Notes: generated by a model from the sequence alone, not told the origin. A DNA stretch of 50,180 nucleotides from Candidatus Odyssella sp. (GCA_016792765.1 JAEULD010000203.1:1-50180); one strand, 5' to 3'; shown: positions 23,422 to 35,954, numbered from the stretch's first letter. A program made the numbers and translations.

Positions 23422-24141
23422 ATGACGACGCAAACGGCCCGGCTGCCGCGCTTCTTCTACAGAATGCCGCCGCGCCCGTGCCCCTATCTGCAGGGGCGCA
23501 CCGAGCAGAACATCTTCACCGAACTGGCCGGCCCCTCCGTCTCGCAGCTCTACGACGCGCTGACCCAGGCGGGCTTCCGGCGCTCGCACAACGTCGCCTA
23601 CCGCCCCTCCTGCCCGGGCTGCCAGGCCTGCGTTCCGGTCCGCGTCGTGACGTGGCAGTTCGAGCCGGGCCGCTCGCAGCTCCGCGTCGCGCGCGCCAAC
23701 GCCGACGTGAGCGAATGCGAGGTGCCGGGCCTCGCCACGCCGGAGCAATACGCGCTGTTCGCGCGCTACCTCTCGGCGCGCCACGCCGACGGCGAGATGG
23801 CGGGCATGACCTATGCCGACTACGTCGCCATGGTCGAGGACAGCCCGCTCAACACGATGATCGCCGAGTATCGCGACCGCGCCGGCAGGCTGATCGGCGC
23901 CTGCCTCGTCGACCGGCTGCACGACGGCCTCTCCGCCGTCTACAGCTTCTTCGAGCCGGCGCAGTCCGAACGCAGCCTCGGCACCTACATGATCATGCGG
24001 CTCATCGAGCGCGCGCGCGCGGCCGGCCTGCCCTATCTCTATCTCGGCTATTGGATCGCGGGCAGCCGCAAGATGGCCTACAAGGCCAATTTCCGCCCGC
24101 TCGAAGGCCTCACCTCGCGCGGCTGGACCGTGCTGCCCTGA
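23422..24141 (+). CDS. bpt: Aspartate/glutamate leucyltransferase (arginyltransferase family)
   Basis: 239 residues, standard size. The Cys-rich N-terminus (PRPCPYLQGRTEQNIF, then SYRPSCPGCQACVPVRV-type RPSCPGCQACVPVRV) is the signature of the Ate1/Bpt family, and the C-terminal GNAT-like fold shows GTYMIMRLIERARAAGLPYLYLGYWIAGSRKMAYKANF. The enzyme moves Leu from Leu-tRNA to proteins starting with Asp or Glu, feeding them to ClpS/ClpAP. The ATG follows AGGATCGGGA. It is a housekeeping gene in many Alphaproteobacteria. Confidence 0.92.
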   Translation: MTTQTARLPRFFYRMPPRPCPYLQGRTEQNIFTELAGPSVSQLYDALTQAGFRRSHNVAYRPSCPGCQACVPVRVVTWQFEPGRSQLRVARANADVSECEVPGLATPEQYALFARYLSARHADGEMAGMTYADYVAMVEDSPLNTMIAEYRDRAGRLIGACLVDRLHDGLSAVYSFFEPAQSERSLGTYMIMRLIERARAAGLPYLYLGYWIAGSRKMAYKANFRPLEGLTSRGWTVLP

Positions 24142-24333
24142 GCGGCGGGCGCCGGGCGCGAGCGCAGCGCCAATTCTCTTGTTGACGGCGAAACCCGCCG
24201 CTGCAAGGTTTCCCGCCTGCGACGACCCAATGGCGAAACGGCGCTGAGCGGGCGGCGTCGCGCGTCCGGCACGGCACGGCGAAACCGGCACATAAGCCGG
24301 GCGGCGGGGCCGACAGCACTGGGAGGATAGCCG

Positions 24334-25017
24334 TTGTCGTTCGATACCTGGGCGCTGGTCGCCGCCGCCACCCTGCTCGCGCTCGTCGTCGCCATCGGCA
24401 TCCTGACGCCGGTGCTGATGCCGCTGAGCCGCGCCATCGACCGCATCAACGAGCGCGTCGGCCGCACCGTGTACTGGCTCGTGCTCGCGGCCGTGCTGAT
24501 CAGCGCGGGCAACGCCGTCGTGCGCAAGGCGTTCGATACCAGTTCCAACGCGTGGCTCGAGATCCAGTGGTATCTGTTCGCCGCGATCTTCCTGCTGTGC
24601 TCCGGCTACACGCTGCTGCGCAACGAGCACGTGCGCATCGACGTGATCTCGAGCCGCTTCTCGCGGCGCGGGCTCGCGAAGATCGACATCTTCGGGTTTA
24701 CCTGCTTCCTGCTGCCGATGACGCTCGTGATCCTCTACCTGTCGGTGCCGCTGTTCGCCAATTCGGTGACCAAGGCGCCGCCGGGCGCGACGGCACCGGG
24801 CTTCGGCGCGGTCGTCGCCGGCCTGTTCAATCCGGCCGGCTGGGAAGCGTCCGACCAGGCGGGCGGCCTGATCCGCTGGCCGGTGAAGCTGCTCATCCCG
24901 GCCGGCTTCGTGCTGCTCGGCCTGCAGGGCCTGTCGGAGCTCATCAAGCGGTTCGCCTATCTGAGGGGCCTGATCCCGGACCCCAACGAGAAGGCGGCGG
25001 CGCACGGCACGAACTGA
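24334..25017 (+). CDS. TRAP transporter small permease, DctQ family (system 2)
   Basis: 227 residues, longer than system 1 and of the type found with mannitol/chloroaromatic-class TRAP systems. It starts at a TTG preceded by GGGAGGATAGCCG. Four membrane segments are visible: about 8-32, 47-67, 75-95 and 112-137, and a late helix (about 190-210). The segment NAWLEIQWYLFAAIFLLCSGYTLLRNEHVRIDVI is typical. It is followed after 10 bases by dctM. The 192 bases upstream are mostly GC-rich with a possible TTGACG at 24182 but no good -10. Confidence 0.88.
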   Translation: MSFDTWALVAAATLLALVVAIGILTPVLMPLSRAIDRINERVGRTVYWLVLAAVLISAGNAVVRKAFDTSSNAWLEIQWYLFAAIFLLCSGYTLLRNEHVRIDVISSRFSRRGLAKIDIFGFTCFLLPMTLVILYLSVPLFANSVTKAPPGATAPGFGAVVAGLFNPAGWEASDQAGGLIRWPVKLLIPAGFVLLGLQGLSELIKRFAYLRGLIPDPNEKAAAHGTN

Positions 25018-25027
25018 GGTCGCCGCC

Positions 25028-26545
25028 ATGGTCGAATTCCTGACGCACAACTACGCGCCGATCATGTTCGCCAGCCTGGCGATCTTCCTGCTGATCGGCT
25101 TCCCCGTCGCGTTCTCGCTCGCCGCCAACGGCCTCATCTTCGCGCTGATCGGCATCGAGATCGGCCTGTTCGGCCCGAACCTCCTGCAGGCGCTGCCCAA
25201 CCGCGTGCTCGGCATCATGGCCAACGACACGCTGCTGGCGATCCCATTCTTCACCTTCATGGGATTGATCCTCGAGCGCAGCGGCATGGCCGAGGACCTG
25301 CTCGACACGATCGGCCAGCTCTTCGGCCCCGTGCGCGGCGGCCTCGCCTATGCCGTGATCTTCGTCGGCGCGCTGCTGGCCGCCACCACGGGCGTGGTCG
25401 CCGCGTCGGTCATCTCGATGGGCCTGATCTCGCTGCCGATCATGCTGCGCTACGGTTACGACCGGCGCGTGGCCTCGGGCACGATCGCGGCGTCGGGTAC
25501 GCTCGCGCAGATCATTCCGCCGAGCCTCGTCCTGATCGTTCTCGCCGACCAGATGGGCCGCTCGGTCGGCGACATGTACGAGGGCGCGCTCATTCCCGGC
25601 CTGATGCTGGCCGGCATGTATTTCGTCTACGTCTTCGCGGTCACGATGATCCGCCCGTCGGCCGCGCCCGCGCTGCCGCCCGAGGCGCGCACGCTCAAGG
25701 GCTTCAAGCTGGCCCAGCGGGTCGTCTTCACGCTGTTCCCGCCGCTGCTGCTCATCTTCCTGGTGCTCGGCACGATCTTCATCGGCCTCGCCACGCCGAC
25801 CGAGGGCGGCGCGATGGGCGCGGCCGGCGCGCTGATCCTGGCGCTCGTCAACCGCCGCCTGAATCTCGGCCTGCTCCGCCAGGCGATGGACACGACGGCG
25901 AAGCTCTCGGCCTTCGTGATCTTCATCCTGATCGGCGCCACCTGCTTCTCGCTCACGTTCAACGGCGTGAAAGGCGATCACTGGGTCGAGAATCTCCTGA
26001 CGCAGCTTCCCGGCGGGTGGCTCGGCTTCCTCATCATCGTCAACCTGATGGTGTTCCTGCTCGCCTTCTTCCTGGATTTCTTCGAGCTGGCGTTCATCAT
26101 CGTGCCGCTGCTGGCGCCGACCGCGCTGAAGGTGCTGACGCCGGTCGCGGCCATGTATCTCGGCGTTCCGCCCGGCGTCGCCGAGAAATACGCGATGATC
26201 TGGTTCGGCGTGCTGCTCGGCGTGAACATGCAGACCTCGTTCATGCACCCGCCGTTCGGCTTCGCGCTGTTTTATCTTCGCAGCGTGGCGCCCGAGAAAC
26301 CCTATGTCGACAAGGTCACCGGCAAAGAGACGGCGCCGATCACCACCGGCCAGATATACTGGGGCGCCGTCCCCTACGTCGTCATCCAGCTGGTCGCGGT
26401 GACGGTCCTCATCGCGGCGCCGAGCCTGGTCTGGACGGGCATGGACAAGCCGCGCGCGGTCAACCCGGACAAGCCGATCTCGATCCCGTCCGCGCCGCGC
26501 GCGACGGAGGACGACGACGCCCCGGGCCTGCCCAAGATCAAGTAG
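25028..26545 (+). CDS. TRAP transporter large permease, DctM family (system 2)
   Basis: 505 residues, about 12 membrane segments, with the longer central loop typical of the FcbT3-like class. Signatures: GTLAQIIPPSLVLIVLADQMG, ATTGVVAASVISMGLISLP and the late SFMHPPFGFALFYLRSVAP. The last 50 residues are a charged tail. The ATG lies 10 bases after the dctQ stop. It should work with DctQ above and with the convergent binding protein at 26624-27727. Confidence 0.92.
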   Translation: MVEFLTHNYAPIMFASLAIFLLIGFPVAFSLAANGLIFALIGIEIGLFGPNLLQALPNRVLGIMANDTLLAIPFFTFMGLILERSGMAEDLLDTIGQLFGPVRGGLAYAVIFVGALLAATTGVVAASVISMGLISLPIMLRYGYDRRVASGTIAASGTLAQIIPPSLVLIVLADQMGRSVGDMYEGALIPGLMLAGMYFVYVFAVTMIRPSAAPALPPEARTLKGFKLAQRVVFTLFPPLLLIFLVLGTIFIGLATPTEGGAMGAAGALILALVNRRLNLGLLRQAMDTTAKLSAFVIFILIGATCFSLTFNGVKGDHWVENLLTQLPGGWLGFLIIVNLMVFLLAFFLDFFELAFIIVPLLAPTALKVLTPVAAMYLGVPPGVAEKYAMIWFGVLLGVNMQTSFMHPPFGFALFYLRSVAPEKPYVDKVTGKETAPITTGQIYWGAVPYVVIQLVAVTVLIAAPSLVWTGMDKPRAVNPDKPISIPSAPRATEDDDAPGLPKIK

Positions 26546-26567
26546 TGTCGCGGGCGCCGCCCGCACG

Positions 26568-26595
26568 AAAAAGGCCCCGCCGAACCGGCGGGGCC
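26568..26595 (-). terminator. Rho-independent terminator for dctP of system 2
   Basis: A perfect 10 bp stem (GGCCCCGCCG 26573-26582, CGGCGGGGCC 26586-26595, loop AAC on plus) is followed on the minus strand by TTTTT (26568-26572). It therefore ends minus-strand transcription from the binding-protein gene and its hairpin also faces the convergent dctM. The region spans a 78-base convergent gap. Confidence 0.85.
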
Positions 26596-26623
26596 TCCCG
26601 TCGTCGGGCCGGCCGAGATCGGC

Positions 26624-27727
<1,104 letters not shown>

Positions 27728-27857
27728 GAGCGAGGACTCCCTGTGATGAAAGCAACGGCGGATTGATCGGCGGCCGTTGTTCCAGGCATCGTAAAGAACG
27801 GCCCCGACCTCGCGCAAGGGCCGATTCCGCGCGGGATTCGCCCCTTTTTCGGGCGCT

Positions 27858-28916
27858 CTACAGGTCCTTGACCCGCGGCAGGACCTCGCGCCCGAACACC
27901 TCGAGCGAGCGCATGATGTCCTTCTGCGCGAGCGAGCCGAAATCGACGAGCATCGCGGCCTGGGTGATGCCCGCCGCCTTCAGTTCGGCGATGCGCGCCA
28001 GCGCCTGCTCCGGCCCGCCCATCAGCACGCGGCCGGGGAAGTAGACGTCGAAGCCGAGCCCCTTCTGCGCGCTCTCGCGGCGGTCGTAGCCCTTGTAGGC
28101 CGCGGGATCGGGCGGCTTGCGCGCCGCCTCGACGCCGGCCGCCGCATACTCCGCCATCGGCCGCTCGACGATCGCCCGGAGGCGCGCATCGTCGCCGCGC
28201 TCGAGGAAGTGCGCGTGATAGGCGCAGCAGACCTCGTGATCCTCGACGCGGCGGCCGTACTTCCGCAGCGCGTCGCGATACCAGCCGATGCGCTCCTTCG
28301 CCAGCGGATGATCGACGTGATAGGCGACGTAGAGCAGGTTGTGCCCCTCGCGCGCGGTCCAGTCGAAGCTCTCGGGCGACATCAGGCAGGCGACCCAGAT
28401 CGGCGGGTGCGGCTTCTGGAAGATCGGCGGCAGGATCGGCAGATCGGTCATCTCGGGCCGGAAGCGGCTCTTGTATGCGAGCGGCCCGCCGGCCCAGGCG
28501 CGCTTGACGAGATCGACGCCCTCTTCCACCCGCTCCCGGCTCTCCTTCATGTCGACGCCGAACGCCTCGAACTCGTCGCGGAGGAAGCCGCGCCCGACCC
28601 CGAAATCGAAGCGGCCCTGCGAAAGCTGGTCGAGCGTCGCGGCCTGCTCGGCCACGCGCACCGGATCGTTGATCGGCATCACCGTGGCGCCGGTGCCGAG
28701 CCGGATGCGCGTCGTCTTGGCGGCGAGATAGGAGAGAAAAGCGTAGTTCGACGGCAAGAGGCCGCCGTGGCGCACGAAATGGTGCTCGACCATCCAGACG
28801 TAGTCGATGCCGATCTTGTCGGCATAGACCACCTGCTCGACGATGTTGCGGTAGTGCGTCTGCGCGTCGCGCGCGCCCGGCATGTAGGTCGGCAGGTAGA
28901 ACAGGCCGAATTTCAT
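27858..28916 (-). CDS. LLM-class flavin-dependent oxidoreductase
   Basis: 352 residues, a single (beta/alpha)8 domain of the bacterial luciferase family. Typical segments are MKFGLFYLPTYMP at the first strand, VWMVEHHFVRHGG, LGTGATVMPINDPVRVAEQAATLDQLSQGRFDFGVGRGF, and an insertion before the C-terminal helices. It uses reduced FMN or F420; FMN is more likely in an alphaproteobacterium. The substrate is unknown. It lies 130 bases upstream of the TRAP binding-protein gene on the same strand, and the gap holds no clear promoter. Confidence 0.86.
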   Translation of the reverse strand: MKFGLFYLPTYMPGARDAQTHYRNIVEQVVYADKIGIDYVWMVEHHFVRHGGLLPSNYAFLSYLAAKTTRIRLGTGATVMPINDPVRVAEQAATLDQLSQGRFDFGVGRGFLRDEFEAFGVDMKESRERVEEGVDLVKRAWAGGPLAYKSRFRPEMTDLPILPPIFQKPHPPIWVACLMSPESFDWTAREGHNLLYVAYHVDHPLAKERIGWYRDALRKYGRRVEDHEVCCAYHAHFLERGDDARLRAIVERPMAEYAAAGVEAARKPPDPAAYKGYDRRESAQKGLGFDVYFPGRVLMGGPEQALARIAELKAAGITQAAMLVDFGSLAQKDIMRSLEVFGREVLPRVKDL

Positions 28917-28993
28917 TGCGCCCTCGTCCCCGGTTCCCGTAGGGCGGACATTCTACGGTCTCGCGGACTCAAGCCAAGCCATTCCGCGGCGCG

Positions 28994-31237
<2,244 letters not shown>

Positions 31238-31258
31238 GGTTCGCTATGATTTTGCTAG

Positions 31259-31288
31259 ATATAGGCGCCCAGCGACCGAAAACGTCAA
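31259..31288 (-). promoter_or_regulatory. Candidate sigma-70-type promoter for parC
   Basis: Read on the minus strand: -35 TTGACG (31283-31288), 18-base spacer, -10 CTATAT (31259-31264). The start point would fall near 31252, 15 bases before the parC ATG. Both boxes fit the alphaproteobacterial pattern, but the leader would be short. No transcript data. Confidence 0.45.
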
Positions 31289-31326
31289 TAGGTTGCTGGA
31301 CGGAGGCTTCGCGGCGAGCGCGCGGC

Positions 31327-32067
31327 TCAGGCCTTCGCGAGCCGCTCCGCGAGGCGGACGCGGGCGGCCGGCAGGCCCTTGCCGTGCGGCGCGAAGACGT
31401 GGCGCTCGAGGAAATAGCCGGTGAGCGCCAACCCCTGCCCCACCTCGCCGCGCGCCGGGCGCTTCTCGTCCGGCGCCTCGGCGATCAGGAAACGCGGCAG
31501 CGCCAGCAGCTTCGAGCGCCACGCCTCGCCGGCCGAGAGCGAGACGGCGCGGCCGGTCTTGGGCGAGACGAAGGCGAGATTGTCGTTCGCGCCGGTGGCC
31601 GCACAGCGCGCGAGATCGAGCCCGAACCCGAGCGAGGCGAGCAGGCCCAGCTCGAAGCGCACATAGGCCGGCGCCCAATCCGCCGCGGCAGCGGCGGCGC
31701 CGAGCGCCGCGATCAGCGCCGAGAGGCTGTCGAATACGTCGGCATGCGGCTCGCGCTCGGGCAGCGCCGCTTCGGCCAGCGCCGCCGCGGCGCTGAGCGC
31801 GGCGAGCTTGCCGCCGTCGTCCATCAGCGCCGCCGCCGAGCCGGTCACCATTTCGCAGCTGAAATTGCCGAGATGCTCGGCGAGCCGCGCGCGCCAATGC
31901 GCCGCGAGCAGGTTGCCCGGCTGATAGAGGCCGCGCGCGCGCGACGACGCGCCGCCGCGCACGAGCCCGGCATGGCGCCCGTGCGCTTCGGTGAGCAGTT
32001 GCACGATCAGCGAGGTTTCGCCGTGCCGGCGCGCCGACAGAACGATGCCGCGGTCGGTCCAGTCCAT
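31327..32067 (-). CDS. recO: DNA repair protein RecO
   Basis: 246 residues from the ATG at 32067. The N-terminal OB domain reads MDWTDRGIVLSARRHGETSLIVQLLTEAHGRHAGLVRGG, the classic RecO opening; the C-terminal helical part follows. No zinc-binding Cys cluster is seen, as usual in this class. RecO loads RecA with RecR in the RecFOR path. It stands between the inserted histidine kinase and parC on the same strand. The upstream frame is open for 580 residues more but overlaps the kinase gene and is rejected. Confidence 0.93.
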   Translation of the reverse strand: MDWTDRGIVLSARRHGETSLIVQLLTEAHGRHAGLVRGGASSRARGLYQPGNLLAAHWRARLAEHLGNFSCEMVTGSAAALMDDGGKLAALSAAAALAEAALPEREPHADVFDSLSALIAALGAAAAAADWAPAYVRFELGLLASLGFGLDLARCAATGANDNLAFVSPKTGRAVSLSAGEAWRSKLLALPRFLIAEAPDEKRPARGEVGQGLALTGYFLERHVFAPHGKGLPAARVRLAERLAKA

Positions 32068-32159
32068 GGCGCCAGATTTAGCAACACCGTTCCAACTTGT
32101 CGTCCCCGCGTTTGCGGCGACGGCACGGAACCCTTCACGCTGGCAAACCGAGGCCTGCG

Positions 32160-33914
32160 CTATGCGGCCAGCGCGGCGGTGCGGCGCTGTGCGGGCGCGG
32201 GTGCCACCGCGTCCTTCGGAAACGCCGCGATCGCGCGCGTGCCCTTGCCGAGCTCGCTTTCGAGCGAAAGCGTGCCGCCGTGCTTCTCCATGAGGCGGCG
32301 GCTGATGACGAGGCCCAGGCCGGTGCCCTCGGGATTGTGCCGCCGCGTGTTCTCGGCCTGCTGGAACGGCCGGAACAGGCGCGCGAGATCGTCGGGCGCG
32401 ATGCCGGGGCCGGTGTCGGAGACGACGACGGCGACGCCGCCGTCGGCGCGGGGCTCGGCGCGGATCGCGACGATGCCGCCCGCGGGCGTGAACTTCACCG
32501 CGTTCGAGAGCAGGTTGAGCATCACCTGCCTGAGGGCGCGCTCGTCGGCCACGATCGCCGGCAGCGCGGCCGGCACCTCGGCGCGCAGGACCACGCCCTT
32601 CTGCTCGGCCGCGACCGAGAGCGTATGCGCGGCGGCGCCGACGGCCGCCGCGAGATCGATGCGCTCGGGATTGAGCACGTAGGCGTCGAGGTCGAGCCGC
32701 GAAAGGTCGAGCACGTCGTTGATCAGCGCGAGCAGGTGATTGCCGCTGCTGTGGATGTGGGCCGCGTATTCGGCCTGGCGCGGGTTGAGATGGCCGAACA
32801 GCCCGCTCTTGAGCGCCTCGGAGAAGCCGAGGATCGCGTTGAGCGGCGTGCGGAACTCGTGGCTCATGTTCGCGAGGAAGCGCGATTTCGCCTCGACGGC
32901 CGAGAGCGCCGAGCGGTTGGCGAGGATCAGCTCGCGGTTGCGGTTCTCGAGCTGGCCGCGCAGCCGCCGGAGGCGCGCGAGATCCGAGGTGAGCGCGAGG
33001 AACAGCGCCAGGATCAGCAGGGTGACGACCGCGGCGGCGACCCAGATCAGCCACCGCCGCTGCTCGATCTCGGACAGCGCCTCGGCGACGTTGCCCTCGG
33101 CGTCGACGACGATGTCGTCGTAGTCTTCGAGGCCGCGGGTCGCGCGCACCACCTCGGCCTCGTAGAGATGCCCCATATAGGCCGCGTCCGCCGATTCGTG
33201 GCGCTCGGCCGTGCCGGCGACCGTGCCGTCGCCGACGTCGCGGGCGGTGCTCGTCAGCCGCAGGATCGCGTCGCCGCCCTCGCGGCGCATCGCGCCGCCG
33301 CCCCGGATGCCGACCTTCACGCGGTCGAGCACGTCGAAGAAGAAATCGGGATCGACCGACAGGACCAGCACGCCGGCGAAGACGCCGACCCGGTCGTTGA
33401 CGCGGCGCGACAGGTGGATGGCCCGGCGCTTCGTTACGGGATCGACCGTCACGCGGCTCACATGCAGGCGTTCCGTGTCCTGTCTGCTGTGCGTCCGGAA
33501 TGGCTCGGCGGCGGAATGGCCGGCGCCGTGCGCCGAGGGGCCGACGCTGCTCTGGCGGACGATGCCGTCCTTGTCGAGCAGCGCGAATTGCGGCGCCGCG
33601 GCGGCGATCGAGGCCGACTGCTCGAACCAGAAGTCGAGCTTGAAGCGCTGCGGATCGCGCTCGAAATCGGCCACCGCATAGAGCAGCAGATGATCGATCA
33701 TGCGCAGGCGCGCGGCGACGGCGAGCGCCGACGCGCTCGCGGCGGTGCGCACGCGCGCGGCCAGCTCGTCGATGTGCGTTTCGCGTTCGCGCCGGTCCGC
33801 GTGCCACGCCGTCGCCCAGACGCCCGCCAGCGCCAGCCCGCAGACCAGCGCCAGGAACGCGCGCACGCGCCAGCGGCTCGCTTTGGTCGTCGGCAGGGGC
33901 GCGGTGCGGTTCAT
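32160..33914 (-). CDS. Membrane sensor histidine kinase (hybrid partner not seen)
   Basis: 584 residues. Two membrane helices (about 17-38 and 288-310) flank a 250-residue periplasmic region that looks like a Cache-type sensor (RMIDHLLLYAVADFERDP, DFFFDVLDRVKVG). A coiled linker leads to HisKA with His352 in NMSHEFRTPLNAI and a full ATPase domain (LLSNAVKFTP, DTGPGIA, GTGLGL). It should autophosphorylate and pass phosphate to a response regulator, but none is encoded nearby. It lies between era and recO, genes normally adjacent. Confidence 0.9.
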   Translation of the reverse strand: MNRTAPLPTTKASRWRVRAFLALVCGLALAGVWATAWHADRRERETHIDELAARVRTAASASALAVAARLRMIDHLLLYAVADFERDPQRFKLDFWFEQSASIAAAAPQFALLDKDGIVRQSSVGPSAHGAGHSAAEPFRTHSRQDTERLHVSRVTVDPVTKRRAIHLSRRVNDRVGVFAGVLVLSVDPDFFFDVLDRVKVGIRGGGAMRREGGDAILRLTSTARDVGDGTVAGTAERHESADAAYMGHLYEAEVVRATRGLEDYDDIVVDAEGNVAEALSEIEQRRWLIWVAAAVVTLLILALFLALTSDLARLRRLRGQLENRNRELILANRSALSAVEAKSRFLANMSHEFRTPLNAILGFSEALKSGLFGHLNPRQAEYAAHIHSSGNHLLALINDVLDLSRLDLDAYVLNPERIDLAAAVGAAAHTLSVAAEQKGVVLRAEVPAALPAIVADERALRQVMLNLLSNAVKFTPAGGIVAIRAEPRADGGVAVVVSDTGPGIAPDDLARLFRPFQQAENTRRHNPEGTGLGLVISRRLMEKHGGTLSLESELGKGTRAIAAFPKDAVAPAPAQRRTAALAA

Positions 33915-34086
33915 CCTCGATCCTGGTGCGGCCCGGTCCGGATCCCCCCGTCTGCCGATACGGCGCCGCTCGCGCCGACCATAGGCGGGTTTGGTAAATA
34001 AAGCATTATTCGCGCGCCCGATTCCCCGCCGTCATCGTCCGCCATATCCCTGACATATCAGGATAAAGCGGCACATCCGCCGGCAC
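33915..34086. promoter_or_regulatory. Regulatory region upstream of the histidine kinase with two small dyads
   Basis: 172 bases between era and the histidine kinase. Two perfect 5 bp dyads are present: AATAA/TTATT at 33997-34010 and CCTGA/TCAGG at 34049-34062. The AT-rich stretch stands out in this GC-rich region and suggests the kinase has its own promoter. No complete -35/-10 pair is convincing. Confidence 0.4.
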
Positions 34087-35016
34087 TCACCCCTCCCACT
34101 CGAGCCCCATCGCCCGATAGCGCTCGGGGTCGTCCTGCCATTTGTCGCGCACCTTCACGAACAGGAACAGGTGCACGCGGCGCTCGAACAAGTCCTCGAG
34201 CTCTTTGCGCGCGGCGGCGCCGGCGGCCTTGATGCGCTCGCCGCCCTTGCCGAGCACGATCGCGCGCTGGCTGTCGCGCTCGACGAAGATCGTGCAGTCG
34301 ATCTTGACGCTGCCGTCCTTGCGCTCCTCCCACGCCTCGGTCTCGACCGTGAGCGCGTAGGGCAGCTCCTGATGCAGCGTCTCGAACAGCTGCTCGCGCA
34401 CGAGTTCGGCCGCGAGCAGCCGGTCCGGCATGTCGGAGATCTGGTCTTCGGGATAGAGCCACGGGCCTTCCGGCATCGCCTTCGCGAAATGGCGGCGGAG
34501 GTCGCCGACGCCGTCGCCGGTCAGCGCCGAGACCATGAACGTGTCGGTGAACAGGCCGGTCCGGTTGAGCCGCTCCGCGAGGCCGAGCAGTTGCGGCGGA
34601 TTGACCAGATCGACCTTGTTGAGCACCAGCACCGCCTTGCGCTTGCTCTCCGCGAGCTTGGCGAGGATGGCCTCGGTCTCGGCGTCGGTCGAACGCGCGC
34701 CGGCATGCGCGTCGACCAGCAGCGCCACGAGATCGGCGTCCTCGACGCCCTGCCAGGCGGCCGCGACCATCGCGCGGTCGAGGCGCTTCCGCGGCGCGAA
34801 GATGCCGGGCGTGTCGACGAACGCGATCTGCGCCGCGCCCTCGATCGCGATGCCGAGCACGCGCGCGCGCGTCGTCTGCACCTTGCGCGAGACGATCGAG
34901 ACCTTGGCGCCGACGAGGGCATTGAGGAGCGTCGACTTGCCGGAATTGGGCGCGCCGATGAGGGCGACGAAGCCCGCGCGCGTCTCAGTGGGTGGTGGGC
35001 TTGTCGGCGTTGCCAT
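34087..35016 (-). CDS. era: GTPase Era
   Basis: 309 residues. GTPase motifs: G1 GAPNSGKST near 20-28, G2 around VSRKVQTTRARV, G3 DTPGIF, G4 NKVD, G5 VSALTGDG. The C-terminal KH domain ends with VLGKGGERIKAAGAAARKELEDLF and then FVKVRDKW. Era binds the 3' end of 16S rRNA and helps 30S maturation. It overlaps the rnc 3' end by 32 bases on the same strand, so the two are tightly coupled. Confidence 0.95.
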   Translation of the reverse strand: MATPTSPPPTETRAGFVALIGAPNSGKSTLLNALVGAKVSIVSRKVQTTRARVLGIAIEGAAQIAFVDTPGIFAPRKRLDRAMVAAAWQGVEDADLVALLVDAHAGARSTDAETEAILAKLAESKRKAVLVLNKVDLVNPPQLLGLAERLNRTGLFTDTFMVSALTGDGVGDLRRHFAKAMPEGPWLYPEDQISDMPDRLLAAELVREQLFETLHQELPYALTVETEAWEERKDGSVKIDCTIFVERDSQRAIVLGKGGERIKAAGAAARKELEDLFERRVHLFLFVKVRDKWQDDPERYRAMGLEWEG

Positions 35017-35752
35017 GCGTCTCGCGGGGCGGATGCGGCTGCGGGTTCTGCCCCGAGATCATAGCGACGAGAAACTGCGCCGCAATCTGCTCGGCCAGCC
35101 GTTTCGAACGGCCGGTCGCCGTCGTCGGCGGATAACCCCTCACCTGCACGCGCACGGTGAAGGTGGGGTCGTGGTCGGGCCCGCTCTGCGCCATCGTCGT
35201 GTAGACCGGAAGCGGCAGGCCGCGGCTCTGCGCCCATTCCTGGAGCGCGGTCTTGGGATCCTTGGGCGGGCGCGGCGTCTGGTTGATCAGCGGCGCCCAG
35301 AGCTTGGCGATGAAGCGCTCCGCGGCCGCGAAGCCGCCGTCCAGATAGAGCGCGGCGATCACCGCCTCGCAGCAATCGGCGGCGATGGCCGGATTGTTGC
35401 GCCCGCCCGAAAGCTCCTCGCCCGCCGACAGGCGGATGAACTCGAGAATGCCGGCGCGGCGCGCCACGTCGGCCAGCGCCTCTTCGCGCACCAGCGCCGC
35501 ATGGCGCCGCGCGAGCTGGCCGACCTTCTCGTCGGGATAGCGCTTCAGGAGGTGCTGGGCGACCACGAGGTTCAGCACGCGGTCGCCGAGGAACTCCATG
35601 CGCTCGTAATTCGCGGCGAGGCCGCCGACCGTCGCGCCGCCGGCCGCGGACGCGCTGGCATGCGTCAGCGCCTCCTCGAGCAGCTCGGGCCGCACGAAGC
35701 TATGGCCGAGGGCGATGTAAAGCTTGGCGAACCGCCGCTGCACGATGCTCAC
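34985..35752 (-). CDS. rnc: Ribonuclease III
   Basis: 255 residues from a GTG at 35752 preceded by AGAGGGAAAAT. Signature ERMEFLGDRVLNLVVA, second acidic set AADCCEAVIAALYLD, and a dsRNA-binding domain (about 155-230) with KTALQEWAQSRGLPLP. It cuts double-stranded RNA, including rRNA precursors. The 202-base leader upstream holds two hairpins. The last 10 codons overlap era. Confidence 0.95.
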   Translation of the reverse strand: MSIVQRRFAKLYIALGHSFVRPELLEEALTHASASAAGGATVGGLAANYERMEFLGDRVLNLVVAQHLLKRYPDEKVGQLARRHAALVREEALADVARRAGILEFIRLSAGEELSGGRNNPAIAADCCEAVIAALYLDGGFAAAERFIAKLWAPLINQTPRPPKDPKTALQEWAQSRGLPLPVYTTMAQSGPDHDPTFTVRVQVRGYPPTTATGRSKRLAEQIAAQFLVAMISGQNPQPHPPRETHGNADKPTTH

Positions 35753-35954
35753 GACATTTTCCCTCTACTTCGTCCCGCGCGCGCCGCGATGCAATGCGAA
35801 TTTCGCGCGGACCGACCGTCCCGCTTTCGCGGTGCCGGGCGCCCCACGCGCCGCCCGGCCTGGCGCGCCGGCACTCGACCACAGGGTGGTTAAGATAAGT
35901 CTAAGCCGAGGTCAGACGGGCAATTCGTCCGAAATGTTATGATTCACTATCAAA
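35753..35954 (-). promoter_or_regulatory. Structured leader region of rnc
   Basis: Two hairpins in tandem on the minus strand: an 8 bp stem (GCCGGGCG 35834-35841 with CGCCCGGC 35852-35859) and CCGC-GAAA-GCGG (35821-35832, a GNRA tetraloop). Between them and the lepB stop lies an AT-richer stretch that may carry the rnc promoter, but I see no convincing boxes. Confidence 0.5.

Noticed and set aside
24182..24210. TTGACG as -35 for TRAP system 2
   Set aside because: No acceptable -10 follows at 16-18 bases.
31327..33807. Fused recO plus upstream frame of more than 800 codons
   Set aside because: The upstream part is a shadow of the histidine kinase gene; RecO starts at its conserved MDWTDRG.
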